NCBI GenBank assembly: GCA_965203535.1
Contig: OZ241897.1
Span: 4,712,001-4,776,000, forward strand
Length of the DNA stretch: 64,000 bases
Reading direction: 5' to 3'
Origin: JAJDTT01 sp022827025
Lineage (GTDB): Bacteria > Acidobacteriota > UBA6911 > RPQK01 > JAJDTT01
The position numbers and the translations under genes were made by a program. Positions within the stretch are counted from its first letter, which is position 1; each line of letters opens with the position of its first letter. The notes under the pieces were generated by a model, which saw only the letters and a program-made list of their open reading frames with translations, did not search any database and had not been told where the DNA came from. Positions 17,304 to 26,043 of this stretch are shown here, in pieces.

Positions 17304-19820
17304 ATGAGATCGTTCCTCACCTCTATCGCTTCCCTCTGGCTCGGTCTGTCCGTGGCCTACGGAAGCCACTCCATGCGGCCGGCTCCGAGTCACGATCCGG
17401 CGTTGCTGTCGGCTCGGATTTTTCCCGAATCGGCCACGCTCCGGGAGAAGGGGGCATCGCAGCGGTTTCTGGTCATCGGGAGGTTCGCCGACGGCTTGGA
17501 GCGGGATCTGACTCTCACCAGCCGATTCAACCTCGCGGATTCCGGGTTGGCAAGCGTCGACGAGGCGGGCAAGGTCAGCGCCTTGGCGGATGGCGAGACC
17601 GAACTCGAAGCCGAAGTCCAGGGTCACCGGCTCAGGGCCGCGGTTCGAGTCGTGGACTCGGGGAAGGAAACCCCGCTGAGCTTCGAGCGCGCCGTCTCAC
17701 CCGTTCTCACCAAGACCGGCTGCAACGGCAGCGGCTGTCATGGAGGGGTCAAGGGAAGGGGCGGCTTCAAGCTGTCGCTCAACTCGTTGAATCCGCGCGA
17801 TGACTACGATTGGATCGTGAGGGGGGGCGTCTACCATGTGCTGTCGCCAGAGGCGGGCGAACCTCTGGTTCCGCGGATCGATCTGGCCGAGCCGGCCGAG
17901 AGTCTTCTCCTGAAGAAGCCGACCTTTGCCATTCCCCACGGCGGCGGGCCGCGCTTCGACACGGATTCCCAGGAATACGAGGCGATCGCGAACTGGATCC
18001 GGAACGGCGCTCCCTTCGAGCCGGAAGGAGGCGTCTCCGTTCCACGGATCGAGCAGGTGGCGGTCCACCCCGAGGAAATCGTCCTGGATGGCGAAGGAGT
18101 CCATCGCCTGGCGGTCACGGCCAGGTTGTCCGACGGCCGGACCCGGGACATCAGCGATGAGGTTCGCTACGAATCCCAGAACCGGGGCGTGGCCAAGGTG
18201 GATGCCGACGGCGTGGTCACCGCCGTCAAGACCGGCGAGACCAACGTCCTGGTCCGGGCCGCCGGCCACACGGTTCACGCCCGAATCGGCGTCATCGCCG
18301 AACCCATCGCCGACTACCCCGAAGTCCCCGAGTGGAACTTCATCGACCGGCACGTCATCGCCAAGCTGAAGCGGTTTCACCTGATTCCGTCGGAGCTCTC
18401 GGACGACTCCGAGTTCCTGAGGCGGGTCTGCCTGGACGTCATCGGTACCCTGCCGCCTCCGAACCGGGTCCGCGAATTCCTGGAGGACCCCGATCCGGAC
18501 AAACGGAACAAGCTGATCGAGATTCTGCTGGACTCGCCGGAATTCGTGGATTTTTGGACCTTCCGCTTTTCCGACCTCCTGAGGGTGGTGCAGGAACCCA
18601 ACTACAGCCAGCTCTACTGGGAGTGGATCCGAAGCAGCGTCGCGTCCGACAAACCGTACGACCAGATGGCCCGGGAGCGCCTGGACGCCCAGGGCCGGGA
18701 CCGTCCCTCGCGGCACTACTACGAGAACAACTCGCAGCCGGAGCGGATCCTGTCCGAGGAGCTGCGGGTCTATACGGGGCGGCGTTTCGATTGCGCCCAA
18801 TGCCATGACCATCCCTTCGAGCCCTGGTCCCAGGATCAGTTCTGGGGTCTGGCCGCTTTCTTCGGAAACCTGGACTTCATCGGCTACTACGACATCGCCT
18901 TCGACAACCCGGCCGGCGGGTACGGAGACAAGGGGAAGGCGGGTCCGTTGAAGCATCCCCGGAAGAAGACGGTGGTCCAACCGGCTTTCCTGGACGGGAC
19001 CACATTGCCCGAGGAGTTGAGGCCCAACCAGCGCCGGGAACTGGCCAAGTGGCTCACCTCGCACCCCTACTTCGCCGAAGCCTTCGTCAATCGGATCTGG
19101 GGCTACTTTTTCGGGCGGGGAATCGTGGATCCGGTGGACGATTTCAAGGCTTCCAATCCGCCCACTCACCCGGAGCTGCTCAAGGAGCTCGCCGCCGACT
19201 TCCGGGAGAACGGACACAACCTCAAGCGCCTGATTCGTACGATCGCGCAGTCGAGGACCTATCAGTTGACGAGCCGGCCCAACCGGAACAACCGCGGCGA
19301 CCTGGTCAATTACTCTCATTTCCTGCCCAGGCCCCTGGAAGCGGAGGTCCTTCTGGACGCCATCTCCCATGTGGCCGGTGTGCCCGAGGTCTTTCACGAG
19401 AAGCCGGAATCGCCTGAGGGGCAGCCTCCACCGGGAACACGAGCCATCCAGTTGAAGGCTCCGGTGCGTTATTTTTCCCATTTTCTGGACCTTTACGGTC
19501 GACCGATGCGATACGCTGTGCCCGAGCGCGACGCCGGCCCCAGCGTCTCCCAGGCCCTGCACCTCTACGCCGGCAAGACCTACACGGAAAAACTGACCCG
19601 GGAGGACGGACGGATCAGCCGATTGGTCCAGGAGGAGACGCCGCAAGGGGACATCATCGAACACCTCTACCTGGCGTCATTGTCCCGCCTGCCCACGGGC
19701 GAGGAGAAAGACCAGTTGGAAACTGTGCTGGCGAATATCAAGATGCCGGATCGGAAGCAGGCGTTTGCCGATCTGACCTGGGCGTTGCTCACTTCCAGGG
19801 AGTTTTCGTATAACCATTGA
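17304..19820 (+). CDS. Big2 / DUF1549 / DUF1553 cytochrome-like secreted protein (locus II)
   Basis: 838 aa. TTG at 17301 adjoins the ATG at 17304; GGAGAAGGG precedes both. After a short signal peptide comes a Big2-like domain (about 25-110), then a cytochrome-like segment with CNGSGCH (residues 140-146, C-x4-C-H spacing) and GRGGFKLSLNSLNPRDDYDW. A second Big2-like domain follows (about 250-330: VHPEEIVLDGEGVHRLAVTA). DUF1549 starts near 345 (EWNFIDRHVIAKLK, CLDVIGTLPPP) and includes a second heme-type CAQCH at 497-501. DUF1553 runs to the end (WLTSHPYFAEAFVNRIWGYFFGRGIVDP, LTWALLTSREFSYNH). It thus has one C-x4-C-H and one C-x2-C-H. The gene sits between its PPC and DUF1501 partners. Export and heme attachment are inferred; function is not known. 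Confidence 0.92.
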   Translation: MRSFLTSIASLWLGLSVAYGSHSMRPAPSHDPALLSARIFPESATLREKGASQRFLVIGRFADGLERDLTLTSRFNLADSGLASVDEAGKVSALADGETELEAEVQGHRLRAAVRVVDSGKETPLSFERAVSPVLTKTGCNGSGCHGGVKGRGGFKLSLNSLNPRDDYDWIVRGGVYHVLSPEAGEPLVPRIDLAEPAESLLLKKPTFAIPHGGGPRFDTDSQEYEAIANWIRNGAPFEPEGGVSVPRIEQVAVHPEEIVLDGEGVHRLAVTARLSDGRTRDISDEVRYESQNRGVAKVDADGVVTAVKTGETNVLVRAAGHTVHARIGVIAEPIADYPEVPEWNFIDRHVIAKLKRFHLIPSELSDDSEFLRRVCLDVIGTLPPPNRVREFLEDPDPDKRNKLIEILLDSPEFVDFWTFRFSDLLRVVQEPNYSQLYWEWIRSSVASDKPYDQMARERLDAQGRDRPSRHYYENNSQPERILSEELRVYTGRRFDCAQCHDHPFEPWSQDQFWGLAAFFGNLDFIGYYDIAFDNPAGGYGDKGKAGPLKHPRKKTVVQPAFLDGTTLPEELRPNQRRELAKWLTSHPYFAEAFVNRIWGYFFGRGIVDPVDDFKASNPPTHPELLKELAADFRENGHNLKRLIRTIAQSRTYQLTSRPNRNNRGDLVNYSHFLPRPLEAEVLLDAISHVAGVPEVFHEKPESPEGQPPPGTRAIQLKAPVRYFSHFLDLYGRPMRYAVPERDAGPSVSQALHLYAGKTYTEKLTREDGRISRLVQEETPQGDIIEHLYLASLSRLPTGEEKDQLETVLANIKMPDRKQAFADLTWALLTSREFSYNH

Positions 19821-19829
19821 AAGAACCCC

Positions 19830-19846
19830 GAGCCCTTCCCGGGCTC
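19830..19846 (+). other. stem-loop in the DUF1549-DUF1501 gap
   Basis: GAGCCC, a short loop, and GGGCTC form a 6-bp stem 10 bases after the DUF1549 stop and about 25 bases before the DUF1501 start. There is no T-tract, so it may be an mRNA-stability or attenuating hairpin rather than a terminator. Confidence 0.4.
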
Positions 19847-19871
19847 AGGATCATGGAGGTTTTGGAGTCGG

Positions 19872-21221
19872 ATGAAGAAAGTCGGTTGCCTGACCTGTAC
19901 AGAAGCGGAACTGGGTCGTCGGGATTTCCTGCGGGTGGGCTCAGTGGGCGCACTCGGCCTCAGCCTGAGCCAGATTCTGGAGTGGGAGAGCCTGATGGCC
20001 GGCCCGGCCGCTCCGGCGGCTCGAGCCAAAAAGGGGGAAGCCTGCATCCTCCTCTGGCTGGGGGGTGGACCCAGTCAGATGGACACCTGGGACCCTAAGT
20101 CCAACAGCGCCTTCAAACCCATCGCCACCAACGTCGACGGCATCCAGATCTCGGAGATCCTGCCCTTGACCGCCCGGCACATGGACAAGCTCTCCGTCAT
20201 TCGGTCCATGCATACCGAGGAGAACAATCATCCCCAAGGGCATCACTATGTCCTGACGGGGCACCGCCCCAACGCGGCCGACAAGTTCCCCAGCTTTCCT
20301 TCCATCATCACCAAGGAACTGGGACCCCGCGGAGAAGTGCCGCCGCATGTCCTCTGTCCCGGTTGGGACTCGGCCGATGCCAAGCGCTACAATGATCTGT
20401 TCCGTTCCGCTTTCCTGGGCGCCAACTACGATCCCATGATCCTGGCGGACCGGGGCGAGAAGGGGATCGACGTCACCGACCTGGTCCTGCCCCAGTCCTT
20501 TCCGGTGGAGAGCCTGGAGAACCGCAGTTCCTTTCTCAAGATCGTGGACCGCCACTACCGGCAGAAGGTGGAGTTGGCCGAGTTCTCCAACATGGACGGC
20601 TTCCGGGAGCAGGCCCTTCAGATGATCCTGTCTCCCGCGGTCCGGGACGCCTTCGATCTTTCTCAAGAGCCGGAAAAGATGAAGGAGGCCTACGGCAAGC
20701 ACAAGTTCGGGCAGAGCGTCCTGCTGGCCAGGCGCCTGGTGGAAGCCGGCAGCCGCTTCGTCACCGCCTCCGGCTACAGCCACAACGTCTGGGACACGCA
20801 TGGCGACAACGACGCCAAGCACCGGGACGAGTTGGTGCCTCCGTTGGACCGGGCGCTTTCGACCCTGCTGGAGGACCTGCACCAGAGAGGCCTCCTGGAG
20901 ACGACCGTGGTCCTGGTGATGGGCGAGTTCGGCCGCACCCCCCACGTGAACCCCAACAACGGACGAGACCACTGGCCCGAGTGCTGGTCCCTGGCCCTGG
21001 GAGGCGGAGGCATCCGCGGGGGGCAGGTGGTCGGCGTAAGCGACGAACGCGGCGGGTACGTTGCCGAGCGCATGGTCACCATGGGAGACCTGCACGCCAC
21101 CATCTACAAGGCCCTGGGGATCGACTGGAACAAGGAACTGATGAGCCCCACGGGCCGTCCCATCAAGATCGCCAACTCCATCGACGACATGACCGGAGTG
21201 CCCCTCAAGGAGTTGGTCTGA
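19872..21221 (+). CDS. DUF1501 family Tat-exported protein (locus II)
   Basis: 449 aa. GGAG lies four bases before the ATG. Residues 14-36 form a twin-arginine signal (LGRRDFLRVGSVGALGLSLS). DUF1501 motifs: ACILLWLGGGPSQMDTWDPK, GIQISEILPLTARHMDKLSV, RSMHTEENNHPQGHHYVLTG, RFVTASGYSHNVWDTHGDN, VLVMGEFGRTPHVNPNNGRDHWPECWS and MGDLHATIYKALGIDW. This copy keeps the fuller GRDHWP motif, which locus I lacks (GRGHQS there), so the two may differ in metal binding. It belongs to the alkaline phosphatase-like fold by family assignment; substrate is unknown. The stop overlaps the probable CTG start of the next gene (CTGA). Confidence 0.95.
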   Translation: MKKVGCLTCTEAELGRRDFLRVGSVGALGLSLSQILEWESLMAGPAAPAARAKKGEACILLWLGGGPSQMDTWDPKSNSAFKPIATNVDGIQISEILPLTARHMDKLSVIRSMHTEENNHPQGHHYVLTGHRPNAADKFPSFPSIITKELGPRGEVPPHVLCPGWDSADAKRYNDLFRSAFLGANYDPMILADRGEKGIDVTDLVLPQSFPVESLENRSSFLKIVDRHYRQKVELAEFSNMDGFREQALQMILSPAVRDAFDLSQEPEKMKEAYGKHKFGQSVLLARRLVEAGSRFVTASGYSHNVWDTHGDNDAKHRDELVPPLDRALSTLLEDLHQRGLLETTVVLVMGEFGRTPHVNPNNGRDHWPECWSLALGGGGIRGGQVVGVSDERGGYVAERMVTMGDLHATIYKALGIDWNKELMSPTGRPIKIANSIDDMTGVPLKELV

Positions 21222-22261
21222 GCCGTCCCGGAATCCCGTTCGCTCCGGTCTCCTCCACTCGATCCGGTGACCCCTTCCGACGCCGGGACCTGCTGTTGGG
21301 CGGATCGGCCTCGGCGGCCGCACTGCTCTCCGCCTGCGCCGGGGCCGAGCCTGACGGCCAGCGGGGGGAGATCCGCATCTCCTTCGTCGGAGCGGTGCTC
21401 AACAATCCCTTCTGGGACCTGATGGCCCGCGGCGCTCGAGCCGCCGGCGAGGATTTGGCCGGGACATCCGTGACCTACGCCGCGCCCGAAGAGTTCAGCC
21501 TGGCCAACATCAACGCGCTGATCCAGGGCGTGATCGCCGGGTCTCCGGACGGGATCGCCATCGACTACCGGGGCCGGGAGTTCGAAGAGGTCACTCGCCA
21601 GGCCCTGGATCGCGGAATCGCCGTCCAGTTCTTCAACAACTTCGAAGGGTCCGATTCGGATGACCCCAGAATCGTGCGGTTGTCGGAGACGGCCGTGGGC
21701 CTGGACAAATTCGAAGCCGCCCGACGGAGCGGAGAAGCGTTTCTGGCACATCTGGAGCCCGGCGATCCGGTGGTTCTGTTCAACGGCCTCCCGGACTCTC
21801 CGGAGCACCTGGTCATCCAGAATGCCTATCTCAAGGTGTTCGCCGAAGCGGGATGGACCCGGGAGCGGATCGAGCTGTTCCCGGTGGGATTGGACCCGGC
21901 CCAGAACTTCCAGCTCATGAAGGTCTACCTGACGGCGCACCCCGAGACGCGCGGCATCGTCTGCTGGGATTCACTGACGGGATCGGCGGCGGCTCGGGCC
22001 AAGGCGGACGTGGGAATGGACGTCCCGGTCGTGAGCTGGAACCTGGATTCGGTCACCATCCGGAGCGTGAAGGAGGGGGCGCTCACCCTGACCCTGAGCC
22101 AGCAACCCTACCTCCAGGCCTACTACACCGTGGTCGCCCTCTATCTCAAGCTCAGGCACGGAATCCTCGAAACGCCGTTCGTCGACCCGGGCCGGCTGCT
22201 CGTGGACCGATCCAACATCGACCAGGTGGAGGAATTGTTCAATCGGGGTGTCCTGGGGTAG
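21218..22261 (+). CDS. sugar ABC transporter substrate-binding lipoprotein, probable CTG start
   Basis: 347 aa from CTG at 21218. No ATG, GTG or TTG start lies before the signal sequence in this frame. AAGGAG at 21208-21213 ends just before the CTG, and CTG overlaps the upstream stop as CTGA. The N terminus has RRRDLLLGGSASAAALLSAC, a twin-arginine lipoprotein signal with Cys40 as the probable lipidated residue. The body is a type-1 periplasmic binding protein (Peripla_BP_4): ISFVGAVLNNPFWDLMARGA, LIQGVIAGSPDGIAIDYRG, GIAVQFFNNFEG, TRGIVCWDSLTGSAAARAKA and VPVVSWNLDS. These bind monosaccharides such as ribose, xylose or inositol at the membrane surface. It leads a permease and ATPase cluster. 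A TTG at 21296 is a less likely start because it would remove the RR motif. Confidence 0.85.
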   Translation: MSRPGIPFAPVSSTRSGDPFRRRDLLLGGSASAAALLSACAGAEPDGQRGEIRISFVGAVLNNPFWDLMARGARAAGEDLAGTSVTYAAPEEFSLANINALIQGVIAGSPDGIAIDYRGREFEEVTRQALDRGIAVQFFNNFEGSDSDDPRIVRLSETAVGLDKFEAARRSGEAFLAHLEPGDPVVLFNGLPDSPEHLVIQNAYLKVFAEAGWTRERIELFPVGLDPAQNFQLMKVYLTAHPETRGIVCWDSLTGSAAARAKADVGMDVPVVSWNLDSVTIRSVKEGALTLTLSQQPYLQAYYTVVALYLKLRHGILETPFVDPGRLLVDRSNIDQVEELFNRGVLG

Positions 22262-22449
22262 TAAATGTAATCCGTAGGGGCTCCCCTTGCGGGTGCCCTG
22301 GCAGGAAGATTGTTTGGTAGGGGCACCCCTTGTGGGTGCCCTCTTCGGTCCGAAGCGGAGCACGACGGGGCCAGACGAGTTGTCGCTGGCTGAAGAGCCG
22401 CCGCCAAAGAAGTTGTGATTCCGGCTTTTCCAGATCAGGGGATCGAGGA
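22262..22449. repeat. intergenic region with two family-A palindromic repeats
   Basis: The gap between the binding-protein and permease genes holds two copies of a palindromic unit, GTAGGGGCwCCCCTTGyGGGTGCCC in form, at 22274-22300 and 22317-22341. The arms GGGGC(A/T)CCCC and GGGTGCCC can pair. The related copy at 48273-48297 has the same layout, and a degenerate one is at 54141-54166. When translated on the minus strand they give the RAPTRGAPT-like string that appears in many spurious ORFs. The remainder has no supported gene. Confidence 0.75.
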
Positions 22450-23445
22450 TTGAAGGGACCGAGCAGATTCTTGATCCGGACACTCCGGCGTCCCGAGTCG
22501 GGTCCCCTGGTGGGATTGCTGGCTCTCGGACTCCTGTTCCAGATCCTGTCGGGCGGAAACTTCCTGACCTTTCCCCAACTGAGCGCTCTGGCTGCGCTCT
22601 CGGCGTCGCTGGGCATGGTCGCCCTGGGCGTGACCCTGCTCATGATCAGCGGCGAGTTCGACCTCTCGGTCTCCCAGACCTTCGCCCTGGCGCCCATCCT
22701 CATGGGCCGATTGATGACCGATCTGGACTGGCCCCCGGCGGCGGCCCTGGCGTTGGCCCTGACCGGTGTGCTGGCAGTGGGTCTGATCAACGGACTGTTG
22801 ACCACTCTGGCCCGAATCCCTTCGCTGATCGTGACCCTGGGAATGCTGTTCGCCGTCACCAGCCTGAATCGGATCCTGGCCGGCGGCTACCCGGTCCAAC
22901 TCTACGGCCGGGAGACTCCGCTGGTCCGCCTCTTGGGCGAGGACGTGCCGGCCACGCCCGTGGGCGCCCCCTTTCTCTGGATGTTGGCCGCGGCGGCCAT
23001 TCTCTGGTTCGTCCTGGAACGGACCGGCTACGGGAACTGGTCCCGGGCCGCCGGTCACGCGGGCGGAAACGTCGCCCGGGCCATGGGCGTTCCCGTCGCC
23101 AGAGTCAAGCTGACGAACTTTGCGCTGTGCGCGGGGCTGGCCGGATTGGCGGGCTGTCTGCAGTTCGCGGATTTCGGTTCGTCCGGCGTGAGTTCGGGAG
23201 AAAACTACAATCTCCTGGCCATCGTGGCCGTAGTCATCGGGGGCACCTCACTGTTCGGGGTCCGCGGTACCATCCTGGGGACGCTGCTGGGAACCTTGAT
23301 TCTGGGGGCTCTCAAGACCGGACTCATCCTGGTCGGGACCCGAGGGGAATACTACACGGGGCTGATCGGCGTCCTCCTGTTGGTCGTGGCGGTGATCAAC
23401 GCCCGGGCCGAGAAGGCTCGCCGTGGGGGTGAGAGAAGCTCGTGA
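22450..23445 (+). CDS. sugar ABC transporter permease (BPD_transp_2 family)
   Basis: 331 aa from TTG at 22450; the open frame begins at 22330 but that part runs through intergenic repeats. TTG at 22471 is an alternative. The protein is almost entirely hydrophobic with eight to ten transmembrane helices: ESGPLVGLLALGLLFQIL, SASLGMVALGVTLLMISGEFDLSV, LALALTGVLAVGLINGLLTT, and so on. The segment GEFDLSVSQTFALAPI is the RbsC/XylH-type 'GGIDLSVG' region, and LARIPSLIVTLGMLF, SGENYNLLAIVAVVIGGTSLFG and GTLLGTLILGALKTGLIL are typical of this family. It forms the inner-membrane channel of the importer. Its stop overlaps the ATPase start (GTGA). Confidence 0.9.
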   Translation: MKGPSRFLIRTLRRPESGPLVGLLALGLLFQILSGGNFLTFPQLSALAALSASLGMVALGVTLLMISGEFDLSVSQTFALAPILMGRLMTDLDWPPAAALALALTGVLAVGLINGLLTTLARIPSLIVTLGMLFAVTSLNRILAGGYPVQLYGRETPLVRLLGEDVPATPVGAPFLWMLAAAAILWFVLERTGYGNWSRAAGHAGGNVARAMGVPVARVKLTNFALCAGLAGLAGCLQFADFGSSGVSSGENYNLLAIVAVVIGGTSLFGVRGTILGTLLGTLILGALKTGLILVGTRGEYYTGLIGVLLLVVAVINARAEKARRGGERSS

Positions 23446-24212
23446 AACTGGCAAGGGGTAAGCAGCCACCGGTCGTGGAGTTGATGGGGATCTCCAAGAC
23501 CTACGGCGAAGTGGAGGTGCTGGGAAACGTCACCCTCTCTCTGGGCGCCGGGGAAGTGGTTGCGCTGATCGGAGACAACGGGGCGGGGAAGTCCACGCTG
23601 GTCAAGATCGTCAGCGGCTATCTGAAGCCGACCTCGGGGCGGATGAAAGTCGGAGGCCAGGAGGTCCGCTTCGAGTCCCCCCGGGAGGCCCGCCGGCGCG
23701 GAATCGAGACCGTCTATCAGGATCTGGCCATCATCGGCCAGCTGAGCCTGTGGAGGAACTTCTTCCTGGGTCAGGAATTGAGGAGAAAGACCCGCGGCGT
23801 GAGGACCCTGAACCGGGGCGCCATGAGAAAAATCTGTCTCGAACGGCTCCAGGATTTCGGCCTCGAGAGTGTCAACTCTCCCGACCAGTCCGCGGCGTCG
23901 TTGTCGGGAGGCGAGCGCCAGACCCTGGCTATCGCCCGGGCGGTCCACTTCGAATCGCGTCTGCTGATACTGGACGAGCCCGTAGCCTCCCTCTCGGTAC
24001 GGGAGGTGCGCCGCGTTCACGAAACCATCGACCAGGCCAGGCAGCGAGGGTTGGCTATCCTCTACATCGACCACAACATGAATCACGTGGTCCCCGTCGC
24101 CGACCGAATAGCCGTCCTGGAGCGGGGCCGCCTCAAGACGGTGGTAAAAAGGGGCGAAGTCAACGCCGCCGACCTGAACGACCTTTTGGCCCGACGAGCA
24201 GGAGCGGCGTAG
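23442..24212 (+). CDS. sugar ABC transporter ATP-binding protein (single domain)
   Basis: 256 aa, starting at a GTG that overlaps the permease stop by four bases. A full set of ABC motifs is present: Walker A GDNGAGKST, Q-loop region VYQDLAIIG, signature LSGGERQTLAIARAVHF, Walker B LLILDEPVASLS, and H-loop YIDHNM. Most RbsA/XylG-type sugar ATPases are duplicated (about 500 aa); this is the half-length version that acts as a homodimer. It powers import through the adjacent permease. The three genes form one transcription unit. After its stop come family-B repeats. Confidence 0.93.
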   Translation: MKLARGKQPPVVELMGISKTYGEVEVLGNVTLSLGAGEVVALIGDNGAGKSTLVKIVSGYLKPTSGRMKVGGQEVRFESPREARRRGIETVYQDLAIIGQLSLWRNFFLGQELRRKTRGVRTLNRGAMRKICLERLQDFGLESVNSPDQSAASLSGGERQTLAIARAVHFESRLLILDEPVASLSVREVRRVHETIDQARQRGLAILYIDHNMNHVVPVADRIAVLERGRLKTVVKRGEVNAADLNDLLARRAGAA

Positions 24213-24624
24213 CAGGAGCGGCGTCTTTCAGGCGCCGACTGGGACCGGCGCTCTTCCGGGCGCCGGTCTTACGACCTCGCATTCAAGAAGAACCGAGCAG
24301 CCGCATCGTCCCTACCCGCCTGTGTTCGTCCTTACCCCCACAGCGCGGAAACGAGCGAAAGGACCGAACTCCCTTCGAAGAAAAGAACCAGGACGTCCAG
24401 CCGCCGAGCTTCGATTACACCCAACGCTCGAAAGAGGGCGCCAAGAATGACGCCCCTCCAAACGAGCGGCGTCATTTTGGCGCCGATCCGGGACCGGCGC
24501 CCTTCCGGGCGCCGGTCTTACGACCTCGTATTCAAGAAGAACCGAGCGGCCGCATCGTCTCTCTCCGCCTGTATTCGTCCTCACCCCCCGGCGCGAAAAC
24601 CAGGTTTTCAGCACGTCCCTGAAT
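24213..24624. repeat. intergenic region with a ~125-bp direct repeat and family-B unit
   Basis: This gap contains two related blocks in the same orientation, 24216-24340 and 24464-24589. They share GAGCGGCGTC at the start, then GGGACCGGCGC, TTCCGGGCGCCGGTCTTACGA with CCTCG, ATTCAAGAAGAACCGAGC, and end in a stretch with CCGCCTGT and a run of C. The first 30 bases of block 1 (24215-24244) are the exact reverse complement of 10649-10678. Internal GGCGCC-type palindromes occur. Minus-strand ORFs here (24312-24725) are an artefact of the repeats. This may be a non-autonomous mobile or REP-derived element that also truncated the gene at 24625. Confidence 0.75.
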
Positions 24625-24768
24625 TCACGGAATGCCTCGTCCTCGCAATCTCGCAGAGAAAATGTCCCTTTCGATAGGTCGAATGCCCAAAGCTTCGGGC
24701 CTTGCCAGCAATCCCGCGAATGCAAAATACAGGTCCTTGTCGATGGCGAAGACGACCCGATCCTTCAC
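24625..24768 (-). pseudogene. truncated partner gene of the OLD-like ATPase
   Basis: From a GTG overlapping the ATPase stop (GTGA), the minus strand encodes 47 residues that include RVVFAIDKDLYFAFAGLLAR and EALGIRPIERDIF before TGA at 24625-24627. Overlap with the ATPase indicates translational coupling. From memory, full-length proteins of this type following such ATPases are around 200 residues and may be the effector half of the pair; here only the N terminus is left and the repeat block follows. I cannot name the family with certainty. It may be a pseudogene or, less likely, a real short peptide. Confidence 0.5.
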
Positions 24769-26024
24769 CCCAGGATCCCTGATGCCAGCAACGCGCCGAG
24801 ACTGGTTTCACCCCGCCACTGTCGGAGCCGGGGATGCTCGCTACCCAGGACGATGTCCGTCGATCCGGCCTCGTCCTTGGCGAAACAGAGCACGTCGACC
24901 GGACGGGCTGCGTTCAATATGACCGGGGAATGAGTGACGAGCAGGACCTGTGCTCCGGACACCGATGAGAGGGAGTCGTACACTGTCGAAATCGCACTCG
25001 GATGGATTCCGTTCTCGGGTTCTTCGACCAGGTAGATTCCCCGCATGTCGGTGAGATAGGCGGGCAGGGTGAGCGCGGCCAGCCGTAGCGTGCCGTCCGA
25101 AACCAGCCAGGAAGGCACGGCGACTCCCCCTTCATATCGGAAGACCATGATGCAGTGTCTGTCTTCGGGTCGTTCCACGGTCGTGACGTCTCTGAGGTCG
25201 CCAAGGACAGTCTGAAGATGAGAGATCCAGGAGCGGTAGCGTCCCGGATCCTGTTCCTTCAGGTGGGCGACCACCCAAGGCAGATTGGAGCCATCCGGCA
25301 AAAACCCCTTGACCCTTTGGGGTGGACTCGGACGCTTGATTTCGAGACTGTTGAGAACGAATCGTTGAATCCTGATGTTCAACAGCTCCCGAAACCAAGT
25401 GGCCACGGGGAACGACTTCTCGTCCGCGGGAAGATTGCCCAAAGCCGACCGGTGTGCCCCCAGCTTGAAGGAAGGAAACCAACCTTTTCCCGCGCTGGTG
25501 TGGATCTCGCTGTAGAAGTTGTCGTTGCCCCCGGGCACCTTCGAAATCACACGCCTTTCCTGCCTCCAACCCCTTGGAGTCAGCAGCGATTGGGGAGGTG
25601 GAGGAGGCATCGGAAACAGGAGAGGTTCCTGTGGCTCGACGATACCGGCCTGCTTGAGTCGAAAGGTCTCGGACTTGAATTCGAAGCGGCGTCGGGTCTC
25701 GTCGAATCCGATGGCGACTTCGTACCTGGCCGTGTCCAATTCCTCTCTCGCTGTCCGACGACGAATGTCTTCCGGTATTCGGGCCTCGACAGCCAACTCG
25801 AAGCCCTTGCCCCACCTTCGATAGAGCAACTCCTCGGGATTCGACGCCCGGTTCTCCAGAGCGTCGTCGAGGCCATCGGAAATGACGTCCTGCAAGAACG
25901 CCACGACATCCAGGAACGTCGATTTGCCTGATGCGTTGGGACCGACGAGAACGTGGAAAGAGTCGAGGCTTCTGGAAACGTACCGGAGGCAACGGTAGTT
26001 CAAAGCCTCGATGAGGGTGATCAT
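24765..26024 (-). CDS. AAA family ATPase, OLD/SMC-like
   Basis: 419 aa cytoplasmic ATPase of the AAA_15/AAA_21 type, related to OLD-family nucleases and the ATPase halves of antiphage systems. The N terminus (MITLIEALNYRCLRYVSRSL) is the usual strand-loop start. Walker A is GPNASGKST (residues 28-36), followed by LDVVAFLQDVI. A long middle domain (about 60-300) is not recognised. The Walker B/D-loop LVEEPENGIHPSAI lies near residue 335 and VLLVTHSPVIL near 370. The ABC-like signature is not obvious by eye. No Toprim nuclease domain is present, so the effector may be the partner, which is truncated downstream. The gene follows an SDR gene by 19 bp on the same strand. Biological role is inferred as defence-related. 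Confidence 0.85.
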   Translation of the reverse strand: MITLIEALNYRCLRYVSRSLDSFHVLVGPNASGKSTFLDVVAFLQDVISDGLDDALENRASNPEELLYRRWGKGFELAVEARIPEDIRRRTAREELDTARYEVAIGFDETRRRFEFKSETFRLKQAGIVEPQEPLLFPMPPPPPQSLLTPRGWRQERRVISKVPGGNDNFYSEIHTSAGKGWFPSFKLGAHRSALGNLPADEKSFPVATWFRELLNIRIQRFVLNSLEIKRPSPPQRVKGFLPDGSNLPWVVAHLKEQDPGRYRSWISHLQTVLGDLRDVTTVERPEDRHCIMVFRYEGGVAVPSWLVSDGTLRLAALTLPAYLTDMRGIYLVEEPENGIHPSAISTVYDSLSSVSGAQVLLVTHSPVILNAARPVDVLCFAKDEAGSTDIVLGSEHPRLRQWRGETSLGALLASGILG

Positions 26025-26043
26025 TGTTGGTACGGCAGGGGGG

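Noticed and set aside
24312..24725. A 137-residue minus-strand frame in the repeat region
   Set aside because: It consists of both repeat blocks in translation and contains the same RTNTGG string twice. It is not a protein.
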